64,000 nt of DNA from an uncultured Bacteroidales bacterium. Lineage in GTDB: Bacteria > Bacteroidota > Bacteroidia > Bacteroidales > UBA932. How positions within the stretch are numbered: position 1 is the first letter of the stretch; each line of letters opens with the position of its first letter. Of this stretch, positions 1 to 8,699 are shown piece after piece. The notes beneath the pieces were generated by a model that saw only the letters and a list, made by a program, of their open reading frames with translations, was not told where the DNA came from and did not search any database. Where the stretch lies: positions 1-64,000 of the forward strand of contig CAKVCK010000001.1 in the NCBI GenBank assembly GCA_934725575.1. Reading direction: 5' to 3'. The position numbers and the translations under genes were made by a program.

Positions 1-134
1 TTCGACTTCAGATGACGGGCGAAATCCGCAATGAAAGAGCCCCAATATTCATTGTACTCAGGGCTGCCTGGAGTGGCACGTACCTGATAACAAATAAAGG
101 GAACTATATAGCAGTTGACTAATATGGCGTGCAG
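1..134 (-). pseudogene. Truncated gene at left edge, DUF4091/GH123-like fragment
   Basis: The minus strand from about 134 down to the window edge is open. From position 95 it reads like a real protein, with the segment ATPGSPEYNEYWGSF followed by DFARHLKSK. That pattern resembles the YWxxFLxDFxxHLKxKGW stretch of DUF4091/GH123-like glycosidases, which I recall from family knowledge only. The frame closes at a stop at 135-137, inside the element bounded by the 27-bp inverted repeats, and no start codon with a plausible leader is visible. The gene therefore looks interrupted by that element, or cut at this point. The continuation to the left is outside the window. Confidence is moderate that it is coding and lower for the family. 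Confidence 0.5.
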
Positions 135-407
135 TCAGTCACCCAACAATTAGATACGAGCAGACGACACCAGCATTTGTGAATATGGCCGCAAACAAAA
201 CCGCCCTGAGTAGAGCGGGAGGCCTGTGGATATGCCGCCTATGCTTTCCGGATCCATAGGTGGCATACGGCCCTGCCTCACAATGGCGTGGAAGCATAAT
301 CGTATGCCGCCATTTTGCAAAATGGCAACACGTACCTTCAAGATCTGCGAGGCATATAGTGCGGCCCCGAGGCCCCGCAGACTATTCTATGATATGCCCT
401 TAACACT

Positions 408-614
408 CAGGTGCGCGAATATATTCACACCTGGAATAGCAATTCGCTGGCTGTCAGGTCAATGGCGTTCAAGGTGCGGGAAACCACGCGCACCTGGAAG
501 TCCGGAACACCGATAGAACGCTCTGTGCCGGGGACACCGACTCTCAGGTGTGCGAATATGCGCGCACCTGAAACTCCAATTTGTTGTTTATCAAGTGGGA
601 GCTGTTTTAGGTGC
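408..614. repeat. Array of CAGGTG...CACCTG inverted-repeat pairs
   Basis: Three inverted pairs, each about 26 bp across (408-433, 471-496, 545-570), and a final half-site at 609-614. Within each pair the arms start 20 bp apart. The pairs start 63, 74 and 63 bp apart. The arms extend into GCGCGAAT-like flanks that resemble variants of the GTAC boxes further right. Regular spacing suggests protein-binding sites rather than chance palindromes. Confidence 0.5.
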
Positions 615-673
615 GCGTAGTTCTGCATACACACGGAAGAGCGATCCCCTGTTGTTTTTACGGGATAGAAAAT

Positions 674-749
674 GTGCGTGAGAATGCCTTTCTGTGTACA
701 GAATATACCGGGACGCATCTTTGGTACAGGAAACGCACTTCTGGTGTAC
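674..749. promoter_or_regulatory. GTAC-box array (22/28/22 spacing)
   Basis: GTAC cores at 696, 724 and 746 and a degenerate core (GTGC) at 674 give spacings of 22, 28 and 22 bp. This is the same alternation seen upstream of the CHAT gene at 54581 and the LytTR gene at 58841. The nearest downstream gene starts only at 1114, and that gene has its own promoter, so this copy looks orphaned. Confidence 0.45.
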
Positions 750-1080
750 CAACGAACTAAGAGGCAGCGGCAATATTCAAGATTGGCGTCGGGTGCGGAA
801 ATCCACTTTTTCAACCAAAGCATAAGCCAGGAATCTTCTGTCATACCTTGTCTTATTGTATGGCTAAGATGGTGATCAAACTCCTGACATACAAGTCATT
901 GTGCGGGAATGCCAACTAACCGTGACTGTTTAAACATCAGTGCTATAAGCCAAATGTTAGTCAACTCCTATATAGTTCCCTTTCTAATTGTGATACCCAT
1001 AGATGATATTCGCCTTCGCTTATGGAACCGGCCTTAACCAAAGGAAATAAAGTGAAATAGGAAAACTGACAATTATTTAC

Positions 1081-1088
1081 TACTTTTG
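1081..1088 (+). promoter_or_regulatory. Bacteroidetes -7 promoter box
   Basis: TACTTTTG fits TAnnTTTG and lies 25 bp before the ATG at 1114. No clean -33 TTG is visible at the usual distance. Confidence 0.45.
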
Positions 1089-1113
1089 TTTCTATGTCAT
1101 TAACACATTAGAT

Positions 1114-2706
1114 ATGGGCAATTTCATAGATAAAGGTAGCGATGGCTTTTCATCGGTTCTCAACAGTAATTTTGTAGATAAGAGTCTGCTGATCGAGGAG
1201 GTCAATGCTGTGATGTTGACCGAGAACCGATACTTGTGTGTCACTCGTGCGCGCCGTTTTGGAAAGTCTGTCGCGGTGAAGATGTTGAATGCCTATTACG
1301 ATCGTTCTTGTGACTCAAGGCCTTTGTTTGAAGGATTAAAGATAAGCTCAAAGCCGGATTTTGAGAAGCATCTGAACCATTTCCCAGTACTGTATTTAGA
1401 TATGACTGATTTCGTGACGAAGTATGGTGATGACGTCAATCTGGTGAAAAGGATAAAGCAAGACGTTTGTGAAGAATTGTTGAGTGTGTACGAAGGTGTC
1501 TCGATGGGGGCGAACGATGATTTGATGGATCTTCTGGTAAGTATCGTTGACCATACGGGAGAGAAGTTCGTTTGCCTTATCGATGAGTGGGATGCGCTTT
1601 GCAGGGAGGGGTATGAAGAGTTGGTGGATGAGTATGTCGTTTTTTTGAGACGCCTGTTCAAAGGCAGCAAGACGGAATATGTATTTGCTTGCGCATATAT
1701 GACGGGGATCCTTCCGATCAAACGCTACAACACCCAGTCTGCGCTGAATAATTTTGATGAATACACTATGTTGAGTCCTGCGCAACTGGCACCGTATTTT
1801 GGATTTACTGAGGGGGAAGTTCGTGACCTTTGTGAGAAAGCGGGAATGGATGCAGATCTGATGAAACGCTGGTACGACGGTTATGAATTGGGTTCAGAAA
1901 AGGCAATGTATAATCCATTCGCTGTTATGAGAGCACTGAAGCGTAAGTCCTTTTCAAGTTATTGGGCAAGCACAAATGCCTTTGAGAGTCTTAGGATGTA
2001 CATCACTATGAATTTCGATGGGCTGAAAGATGACATAGTCTCAGCTCTCAATGATATTCCGGTGAAAGTTAATTCTTTGCGGTTCAGCAACGATATGCAC
2101 AAGGTGGATTGCAAGGATGATGTACTGACTCTGTTGTGCCATTTGGGCTATCTGTCTTTTAATGACGAGACAAAGTGCGCGTGTATCCCGAACTACGAGA
2201 TTCGCCAGGAGTTTGAGGCCGCAATCGCTGATACAGGTTGGACTGAAGTGACTGATGCTCTGGAACAATCCGATTATTTGCTCTCTTGTGTACTGAAAGG
2301 TGAAGCCGAAATAGTTGCATCATCTGTCGATAAGATTCACGAGCAGAACACCAGTATTCTTCAGTACAATGATGAGAACTCTCTGGCTTGCGTCCTTTCG
2401 TTAGCTTTCTATACGTCAAGGTCACGTTATCAGATGATTCGCGAACTGCCAGCCGGGAGGGGCTTTGCGGATCTCGTGCTCGTACCACATCGCAATCAGG
2501 ATGCTCCTGCGATTGTTCTCGAATTGAAGTGGGATGTAGATGCCCGCTCTGCCATCAGTCAGATTAAACGTCAGAACTACGGAACTGCCCTCAAGTCGTA
2601 TTTCGGTGAAGTGATCTTGGTGGGCATCAACTATGACAGGAACACAAAGAAGCATAGCTGCATCATTGAGAAGACCACCAAAGACAGTGCTGACTTGAAA
2701 GCCTAA
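1114..2706 (+). CDS. AAA-ATPase-like / PD-(D/E)XK nuclease domain protein
   Basis: A 530-aa protein of the family common in Bacteroidales with an N-terminal AAA-ATPase-like domain and a C-terminal PD-(D/E)XK-type domain (DUF1703-like). Near residues 45-55 the motif RARRFGKSVAV replaces a classical P-loop, as is usual in this family. CLIDEWDAL near residue 155 is the Walker B segment. Toward the C-terminus, GFADLVLVP followed by IVLELKWD supplies the D...ExK catalytic pattern, and then QIKRQNY. Members are often multicopy and their role is not established; nuclease activity is inferred from the fold. It stands alone with its own -7 box. Confidence 0.85.
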   Translation: MGNFIDKGSDGFSSVLNSNFVDKSLLIEEVNAVMLTENRYLCVTRARRFGKSVAVKMLNAYYDRSCDSRPLFEGLKISSKPDFEKHLNHFPVLYLDMTDFVTKYGDDVNLVKRIKQDVCEELLSVYEGVSMGANDDLMDLLVSIVDHTGEKFVCLIDEWDALCREGYEELVDEYVVFLRRLFKGSKTEYVFACAYMTGILPIKRYNTQSALNNFDEYTMLSPAQLAPYFGFTEGEVRDLCEKAGMDADLMKRWYDGYELGSEKAMYNPFAVMRALKRKSFSSYWASTNAFESLRMYITMNFDGLKDDIVSALNDIPVKVNSLRFSNDMHKVDCKDDVLTLLCHLGYLSFNDETKCACIPNYEIRQEFEAAIADTGWTEVTDALEQSDYLLSCVLKGEAEIVASSVDKIHEQNTSILQYNDENSLACVLSLAFYTSRSRYQMIRELPAGRGFADLVLVPHRNQDAPAIVLELKWDVDARSAISQIKRQNYGTALKSYFGEVILVGINYDRNTKKHSCIIEKTTKDSADLKA

Positions 2707-2827
2707 ATTGAATATCAAGGGTAAGACGACATCTTCTGGTTTTCAAATCAGGATCAGAACATTGTGCTTTATCGGTCATATTCAATTAGTTGAATGCCAC
2801 GGTTTCATTAACGGGGCAGAGCGGTCA

Positions 2828-3757
2828 TCAGGCTTTGGACTTCTTTGTGCAACAGTACTGGGAGAGGACGATGCCGAGGACGGCGATGGCTACTCCGGCC
2901 CATTGGAGGAGGGAGAGGTGCTCACGGCCGATGACTTCGGCGACGAGGGCGGTGGCCACACACATCATCGCAAGGAAGACGCCGGACTTGCCTACGCCTA
3001 ACTTCTTGATTGTCATTGCCCAGAGGGAGAAAGCAAGGCTGGAGCAGAGGACAGCGAGGCAGAGGATCGGCTCAAGGACCTCCCAAGAGACAAGTTTCGC
3101 GTCGAAATTCTCGATGCCTTTTGTCAGGAAGAATGGCAGGAAGTACACGGTTCCGATCAGGAACTGGTACATCACGATAACCTGAGGCTTGTAGCCGTCG
3201 GCGAGAAGTTTTGTCAATGAGGCGTGGCCGACCTCTGAGAAGACTGCGATCATAAGGAGAACGACTCCGAGGATGAAATTCTGCGGAACTCCTTCATCTC
3301 CACCTTGTTTGAGAAGAACCAGACAGATGCCGGCCAGGGTCACTGCTATTCCGAAACCGTTCAGTATTGAGATTCGCTCTTTGAAGAACAGGGCTCCGGC
3401 TCCTACGGAGAAGATCGGAACGGAGGCGATGATCATCGCGCTGATGGTCGGCGAGCCGGTCTCCTTGATGCCATAGGTCTCGCAGAAGAAATAGATAAGC
3501 GGCTCAAACAGAGCGAGCAGCAAAAATTTCCAGATATCCTTGCGGGCTATCAGACAGAAGTTCTTTGTGAGGATGTTGAAGAGAAGAAGTATAATCCCGG
3601 CGACAAAAATCCTTAAGGGGACGAAATATGAAATAGGAACTCCAAGGGCGATCAGTCGGTCGCTCCAGATGTAGGACATTCCCCAAAGCACAATGGCCAA
3701 TACGGACAGCAGATAGACTACCGCCTTGTTGTCACATATACTTCTTGTCACGCTCAT
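2828..3757 (-). CDS. EamA/DMT-family transporter
   Basis: A 309-aa integral membrane protein with about ten hydrophobic segments arranged as two EamA repeats. The first begins near residue 14 with LSVLAIVLWGMSYIWS. The second begins near residue 155 with the conserved outward segment containing VFSEVGHASL. The substrate of drug/metabolite transporters cannot be read from sequence; amino acids, nucleosides or other metabolites are typical. It is monocistronic, convergent with the preceding ATPase gene. Length and topology are normal for the family. Confidence 0.85.
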   Translation of the reverse strand: MSVTRSICDNKAVVYLLSVLAIVLWGMSYIWSDRLIALGVPISYFVPLRIFVAGIILLLFNILTKNFCLIARKDIWKFLLLALFEPLIYFFCETYGIKETGSPTISAMIIASVPIFSVGAGALFFKERISILNGFGIAVTLAGICLVLLKQGGDEGVPQNFILGVVLLMIAVFSEVGHASLTKLLADGYKPQVIVMYQFLIGTVYFLPFFLTKGIENFDAKLVSWEVLEPILCLAVLCSSLAFSLWAMTIKKLGVGKSGVFLAMMCVATALVAEVIGREHLSLLQWAGVAIAVLGIVLSQYCCTKKSKA

Positions 3758-3900
3758 AATATAATACGGGATATGAGTAGCCTGTTAGTTATACTTACAT
3801 TTCCACAAAGATAATCAATTTTCTCTTTTGAAAAGAAATAATATTCAAATATTCACTAACATTTTAACAGCATATTATTACTCCTTTGACACTTACTCGT

Positions 3901-4021
3901 GTTCAGTGAAATGTCTCAACGAACCCTCCGCGCTTCGCGCTCCGTCCCTCCCAGCCTTTGGCTGGGCCCCTCCCGCTTATAGCCGCGGGTGGCTAAGGTT
4001 CGTGGCGGCATTTCACTGAAC
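3901..4021. repeat. Multi-hairpin palindromic element
   Basis: An outer 13-bp inverted repeat (3901-3913/4009-4021) encloses a second 6-bp stem (3920-3925/3997-4002) and several hairpins. These include a GCG-CTTCG-CGC-like loop near 3929-3940, CCCAGCC-TTT-GGCTGGG at 3950-3966 and a CCCGC...GCGGG arm. The fold is cloverleaf-like. The rest of the 3758-4087 gap holds AT-rich promoter-like sequence for the transporter gene. No ORF is supported here. Confidence 0.5.
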
Positions 4022-4036
4022 TATACGGAGCTTTGA

Positions 4037-4057
4037 TGCTTCGACTGGCTCAGAGAC
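4037..4057. repeat. Short dispersed repeat (CTTCGACnGGCTCAGnGACCA)
   Basis: The same short word recurs at about 60199-60219, upstream of the hut genes. A weaker relative lies near 28590. It has the look of a dispersed intergenic repeat; no function can be assigned. Confidence 0.4.
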
Positions 4058-4087
4058 CAAAAGAGAAACATTCAACGGTAGAATGGT

Positions 4088-6217
4088 TTACTTTCCGGTC
4101 AACAACCTGAGCGAGATGCGTTTGCGGTCGAGATCGACATCGAGGACGCTGACGTTGACTTTTTGGTGAAGTTTGACTTTCTGGCCACGCATCTGGGAGA
4201 CGTGGATTAGGCCGTTCTCGTGGATGCCAATGTCAACAAAGGCTCCGAAAGCGGTCACGTTCGTGACGATTCCCGGCAGTTCCATACCTGGCTTGAGGTC
4301 ATCTATCTCGTGGATGTCCTCGGCGAAACTGAATTCCTGGGCGCTCTGACGAGGGTCACGGCCGGGCTTGGACAATTCCTTAAGAATATCATTGATCGTT
4401 GGAAGGCCGAACTCACCCTCCACGTAGGCCGACGGATCGATCTTCTTGATCAACTCCTCATTTCCGACCAGTTCCTTGGTGCTGACACCCAAATCGGAAG
4501 CCATTCTGTCAACGATATGATAGCACTCAGGGTGCACGGCGGAGTTGTCGAGAGGATTCTCGGCATTCTGGATGCGAAGGAAGCCGGCGCACTGCTCGAA
4601 AGCCTTAGGGCCGAGTTTCGGGACCTTGCGAAGCTGGGTTCTGGACGAGAAGCCCTTGATCGAAGAGCGGTACTCCACGATGTTCGATGCCAAAGCCGGA
4701 CCGATGCCCGAGACATAACTCAAGAGGTAAGGACTGGCGGTGTTGAGATTCACCCCGACGCTGTTCACGCAGATAACTACGGTGTTGTCCAGTTTCTCAC
4801 GAAGCAGATTCTGATCCACGTCGTGCTGGTACTGCCCCACACCCAATGACTTAGGGTCAATCTTGACCAACTCTGACAGCGGATCCATCAGGCGGCGACC
4901 GATCGACACCGCTCCCCTGACTGTCACATCCTCATCCGGGAACTCCTGCCTTGCGACATCGGAGGCTGAATATATCGACGCTCCGTCCTCGCTGACAGTG
5001 AACACTTTGACGTTCTCCGGAATGCCGACGCGTTTGATGAAGTCCTCCGTCTCACGGGAGGCCGTGCCATTGCCGATGGCGATTACCTCGATGGCATATT
5101 CATCAATCATCGCGGCAACGGCCATTATCGACTTGATCTTCTCGCTCTGAGGCGGATGCGGGAATATTATCTCGTGATGCAGGAGGTTTCCCTGCTCGTC
5201 CAGACAGACAATCTTGCAGCCGTTGCGGAAACCGGGATCAATCGCCATTGTCCTCTTTTGGCCGACAGGAGCGGAAAGCAGAAGCTGCGTGAGATTCTCA
5301 CCGAACACATTAATCGACTCGATGTCAGCCTTTTCCTTGGCCTCCTTGACAATCTCGTTGGTGAGAGATGGCTCAAGTAAACGCTTGTAGGCATCATCAA
5401 CGGCCTGACGGATCTGATCCGCCAGTTTAGAGCCCGGATAACGATGTTCCTGACAGAAATCGTAGTAGATCTTGTTGCCACATTTCTCTGGATCAGCATC
5501 GAGACCGATGGACAGAAAGCCCTCTTTCTCCGCACGCAGAATCGCCAGCAGGTTGTGCGACGGAATCCTCTGCAGCGGCATCGAGAAATTGAAATAAGTC
5601 CTGTACTTCGAAGCCTCTGCGTTGCCTGAGGCCGCCTTTGTAGCCTTGGCCTCAATCCTACGGGTTCTGAATATGTGCCTGAGGTTCTCCCGGACGGTCT
5701 GCGACTCGGAAAGCCGCTCGGCGATGATGTCACGGGCTCCGGCGAGAGCTTCCTCAACGGAACCAACCTTGTCTCCGACATATTTCCGGGCCTCGACCTC
5801 CGGATCAGCCACCTCAACCTTCCACATCTTGTCGGCCAAAGGCTCCAGACCTTTCTCTTTCGCCATCGTGGCACGGGTTCTCCTCTTAGGCCTGTACGGC
5901 AGATAAAGATCCTCCAATTCACTGGACACCACGCAGTTCTCTATCTTGGAACGAAGTTCGTCAGTCAATTTGCCCTGATCTGAAATCGTGGACAGAATGC
6001 CCTCTTTCCTCTTCTCCATCTCGGTGAACACATCGTTCCAGTGCTTGATCTCGGCGACGGCAACATCATCCAGCCCTCCGGTCTTCTCCTTCCTGTAACG
6101 GCTGATGAACGGAATCGTGTTGCCCTCCTCGAAAAGATGTACGCAGTTCTCCACCTGCCAATCCTTGACTCCGATGGTACGGGCGATATAGTCAATATAG
6201 ATATTCTTCATATTCAA
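4088..6217 (-). CDS. tex: Tex-family RNA-binding transcription accessory protein
   Basis: A 709-aa protein matching Tex along its full length. The N-terminal region includes IPFISRYRKEKTGGLDD. A YqgF/RNase H-like domain starts at MAIDPGFRNGCKIV (about residue 325). Helix-hairpin-helix segments include LNTASPYLLSYVSGIGP near residue 505. A C-terminal S1 RNA-binding domain (LPGIVTNVTAFGAFVDIG, about residue 640 on) ends the protein. Tex acts in the cytoplasm on RNA and transcription complexes. It lies 28 bp downstream of the ClC gene on the same strand and may be cotranscribed with it. Confidence 0.95.
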   Translation of the reverse strand: MNMKNIYIDYIARTIGVKDWQVENCVHLFEEGNTIPFISRYRKEKTGGLDDVAVAEIKHWNDVFTEMEKRKEGILSTISDQGKLTDELRSKIENCVVSSELEDLYLPYRPKRRTRATMAKEKGLEPLADKMWKVEVADPEVEARKYVGDKVGSVEEALAGARDIIAERLSESQTVRENLRHIFRTRRIEAKATKAASGNAEASKYRTYFNFSMPLQRIPSHNLLAILRAEKEGFLSIGLDADPEKCGNKIYYDFCQEHRYPGSKLADQIRQAVDDAYKRLLEPSLTNEIVKEAKEKADIESINVFGENLTQLLLSAPVGQKRTMAIDPGFRNGCKIVCLDEQGNLLHHEIIFPHPPQSEKIKSIMAVAAMIDEYAIEVIAIGNGTASRETEDFIKRVGIPENVKVFTVSEDGASIYSASDVARQEFPDEDVTVRGAVSIGRRLMDPLSELVKIDPKSLGVGQYQHDVDQNLLREKLDNTVVICVNSVGVNLNTASPYLLSYVSGIGPALASNIVEYRSSIKGFSSRTQLRKVPKLGPKAFEQCAGFLRIQNAENPLDNSAVHPECYHIVDRMASDLGVSTKELVGNEELIKKIDPSAYVEGEFGLPTINDILKELSKPGRDPRQSAQEFSFAEDIHEIDDLKPGMELPGIVTNVTAFGAFVDIGIHENGLIHVSQMRGQKVKLHQKVNVSVLDVDLDRKRISLRLLTGK

Positions 6218-6245
6218 AGTGTTACTAATTAGGAATATTCAATTG

Positions 6246-8009
6246 TCAATCCTGCGAGACAACCTTCAATTCATCTCTATAAGCCGAGAATATCTTTGAC
6301 TTGGAGACGAAGCCGACATAGGTTCTGTCACGCCTCACCACAGGAAGATTCCAGGCCGAAGTCTCCTCGAATTTCTTCATCACAGAATCCATCTTCTCAT
6401 CTTCATAGACATATTCCTCGGCGCTGCGCATAAAATTGAAGACGTGCAGGGTCTCATATTCATCGGTCCGGAACATATCCTTGCGGATGTCTTCCAAAGA
6501 GACAAAGCCCTGGAAGCGGTCCCTTGAGTCAAGCACCGGGAATATGTTCCTGGTGGATTCCGAAATGACCTCGACGAGGCGGCCGAGAGTGTCATCGATC
6601 TTCACGGTCGAGAAGTCGGTCTCGATCACATCGGAGACCTTAAGCAACGTCAGCACGGCCTGGTCGCTGTCGTGAGTCAGGAGTTCCCCCCTCTGGGCGA
6701 TACGCTTGGTGTAGATTGAATATTTCTCGACTATCCTGGTCGTTCCGAAAGCGATTGTGGATGTAAGAATCAGCGGGAGGAACAGGTCGTAACCACCTGA
6801 GATCTCGGCGATAAGGAAGATCGCCGTCATTGGCGCCTGCATCACTCCGGCCATCAGTCCGGCCATCCCGACCAACACGAAATTTTGCTCCGGAATCGAG
6901 GTCGCAGTCCCGTCAAAAAGCAGGTTCAGGGTTCTTGCCACTACGAATCCGGCGATCGCACCGACGAACAAGGTCGGACCGAAAGTTCCGCCCACTCCCC
7001 CGCCGGCGTTCGTCAAGGTCATCGAGAACACCTTCAACAAAAGAATCAGCATAAAAAAGACCGGCACTGACCACTGGCTGTGGGCCAGAAACGCCAGCGG
7101 AGTCTGCCCGTCAAGCGAGAGTTCCTTCCCGTTAAGCAACACTCCCAGAGACTCATAGCCCTCACCATAAAGCGGAGGGAAAAGGAATATCAGGATTCCC
7201 AGCCCGACCGCGCACATAATCCATTTCAGATAGACATTCTCCATCTTGCCGATCCGGTCCTCCAGCTTCAAGGTCGTGCGGATGAAATAGATGGAGCAAG
7301 CCCCGCAGAAAAGTCCAAGGATGATGTAATAAGGAATATTCTTGAGCACGAACGGGGTCAGGGTGCACTCAAACGGGGTCGAAGAACCAAGAAGAGTATA
7401 GGAAACCACTGTGGCAGAGACGGTTGACAGCAGCAGTGGCATCATTGAGGTCATAGAGATGTTGAAAAGCAGAATCTCCAGCACGAAGAGGACTCCGGCC
7501 AAAGGAGCCTTGAATATTCCAGCGACAGCTGCGGCGGCTCCGCAGCCCAGGAGCACAGTCATACTCCTGTAGGACAATCCCATATAGCGGGCGAAGTTGG
7601 ATCCGATGGCGGCTCCGGTATAGACAATCGGGGCCTCCGCTCCGACAGATCCGCCGAATCCGATGGTGACCGAGCTCGCGGCGATGGAAGACCACATATT
7701 GTGCGGCTTGATCCTGGACTCGTGCCTGGAGACCGCCTGAAGGGCCTTCGTCACACCGTGGCCGATCCTGTCCTTGATCACAAACTTGCAGAACAGCATC
7801 GCCAGCAGCATTCCGATCCCCGGCAGGGCAAGATAGTACAACGCCCCGTCCAGCACTCCTCCGAAAGCGTCACGCAAGCCTTCCTGGATCAACGAGATCA
7901 AGGTTTTGAGCAGCACGGCGGCAAGCCCGACCACGATTCCGACGACGAGGCTGAGCACAAGGAGCTGATTCCTTTCCGACAAGCGGGATATGGGGTTCAA
8001 CTTTGGCAT
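6246..8009 (-). CDS. ClC-family chloride channel/transporter with CBS pair
   Basis: A 587-aa membrane protein. The ClC core occupies residues ~15-430. GGSVGAEAPIVYTG near residue 120 corresponds to the selectivity loop; the gating-glutamate position is kept, although the usual GxEGP is GAEAP here. The second loop GGGVGGTFGPTLF is near residue 345, and MAGLMAGVMQAPMTAIFLI follows. The C-terminal ~130 residues form two CBS domains, which usually sense adenine nucleotides. Whether it works as a channel or an H+/Cl- exchanger is not determinable. It is transcribed divergently from the gene at 8067. Confidence 0.92.
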   Translation of the reverse strand: MPKLNPISRLSERNQLLVLSLVVGIVVGLAAVLLKTLISLIQEGLRDAFGGVLDGALYYLALPGIGMLLAMLFCKFVIKDRIGHGVTKALQAVSRHESRIKPHNMWSSIAASSVTIGFGGSVGAEAPIVYTGAAIGSNFARYMGLSYRSMTVLLGCGAAAAVAGIFKAPLAGVLFVLEILLFNISMTSMMPLLLSTVSATVVSYTLLGSSTPFECTLTPFVLKNIPYYIILGLFCGACSIYFIRTTLKLEDRIGKMENVYLKWIMCAVGLGILIFLFPPLYGEGYESLGVLLNGKELSLDGQTPLAFLAHSQWSVPVFFMLILLLKVFSMTLTNAGGGVGGTFGPTLFVGAIAGFVVARTLNLLFDGTATSIPEQNFVLVGMAGLMAGVMQAPMTAIFLIAEISGGYDLFLPLILTSTIAFGTTRIVEKYSIYTKRIAQRGELLTHDSDQAVLTLLKVSDVIETDFSTVKIDDTLGRLVEVISESTRNIFPVLDSRDRFQGFVSLEDIRKDMFRTDEYETLHVFNFMRSAEEYVYEDEKMDSVMKKFEETSAWNLPVVRRDRTYVGFVSKSKIFSAYRDELKVVSQD

Positions 8010-8026
8010 ATTCGTACAAAAATAGT

Positions 8027-8034
8027 TATTTTTG
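8027..8034 (+). promoter_or_regulatory. Bacteroidetes -7 promoter box
   Basis: TATTTTTG matches TAnnTTTG and lies 32 bp before the ATG at 8067, in the 57-bp divergent gap with the ClC gene. Confidence 0.5.
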
Positions 8035-8066
8035 CGATAGAGTAAAACATCTAATATTCACTTGAA

Positions 8067-8699
8067 ATGAAAAAAGTCATCGTGTCGCTGATAAGTGCCC
8101 TGCTGGTCGCCCTGCTTGGCGTGATAGGGCTGAACATATTCAAGAACGCCAGCCCGAGGGAAAGGGTGAAGGCTGATAACGGGAGCAGGATAATCGTGGA
8201 GGAACTGAGTTTCTACCACGGCAATGACAAGATTTTCGGCAAGGTCTTCAAACCCGCTGACGAGAAAGGATTTTTCCCCGACTCGCTGGGGCCGAGGCCG
8301 GTTGTGATATTCTTCCACGAGCCGCTGAAAACAGCTTACCCTGAAGGGTTTGTGAAGGCGTTGGTTCCGGAGGGGCTGATCGGCTACACGACCGCCTTCC
8401 ACGAGAAGGACAAGGACGTGGAGTTTATGGTGAAGAAGATCAGCAAGGAGAGATTCGCGGACTCGGACAGAATCTATCTGGTCGGTGACTCCTTCGCCTC
8501 CGAAGCGGTGGTCAAGGCGGCCTACAAACTGAAAAAGGCGGTCAGCGGACTGATTCTCATCGAGCCGGAGCTCAGCGACAAGACCGCCGGGCTTGTACCG
8601 AGACTCGGCTACGATGTTCTGACCATAGATGCGGCAGGGAAAGCGTCAGCAAAGACCGCGGCGATTGATTATCTTGAACTTAGAGGAGCTCTTAAATGA
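8067..8699 (+). CDS. Alpha/beta-hydrolase-like exported or membrane-anchored protein
   Basis: A 210-aa protein with an N-terminal hydrophobic segment (residues 3-22) that acts as a signal or anchor. The rest resembles dienelactone-hydrolase-like folds: RPVVIFFHEP near residue 78 (strand plus oxyanion region) and the elbow LVGDSFASEAV, which would place the nucleophile at Ser142. A clear catalytic histidine near the C-terminus is not visible, so the enzyme may be degenerate or non-catalytic. Its stop overlaps the start of the oxidoreductase by four bases (ATGA), which argues for translational coupling. Confidence 0.6.
   Translation: MKKVIVSLISALLVALLGVIGLNIFKNASPRERVKADNGSRIIVEELSFYHGNDKIFGKVFKPADEKGFFPDSLGPRPVVIFFHEPLKTAYPEGFVKALVPEGLIGYTTAFHEKDKDVEFMVKKISKERFADSDRIYLVGDSFASEAVVKAAYKLKKAVSGLILIEPELSDKTAGLVPRLGYDVLTIDAAGKASAKTAAIDYLELRGALK

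Larger units (their letters stand above)
96..983. repeat. Non-coding 0.9-kb element with 27-bp terminal inverted repeats
   Basis: Positions 96-122 and 957-983 are inverted copies of a 27-bp sequence with a single mismatch. The stretch between them contains no convincing gene; the short open frames overlap palindromes on both strands. It instead holds many inverted repeats: 231-243/255-267, the perfect 18-bp palindrome at 309-326, three CAGGTG/CACCTG pairs (408-570) and a GTAC-box array (674-749). I see no clear target-site duplication. A MITE-like element or the decayed control region of a lost gene are both possible. Confidence 0.55.

Noticed and set aside
226..875. Short overlapping ORFs on both strands
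   Set aside because: They run through palindromes and arrays, have no start context and resemble no protein.
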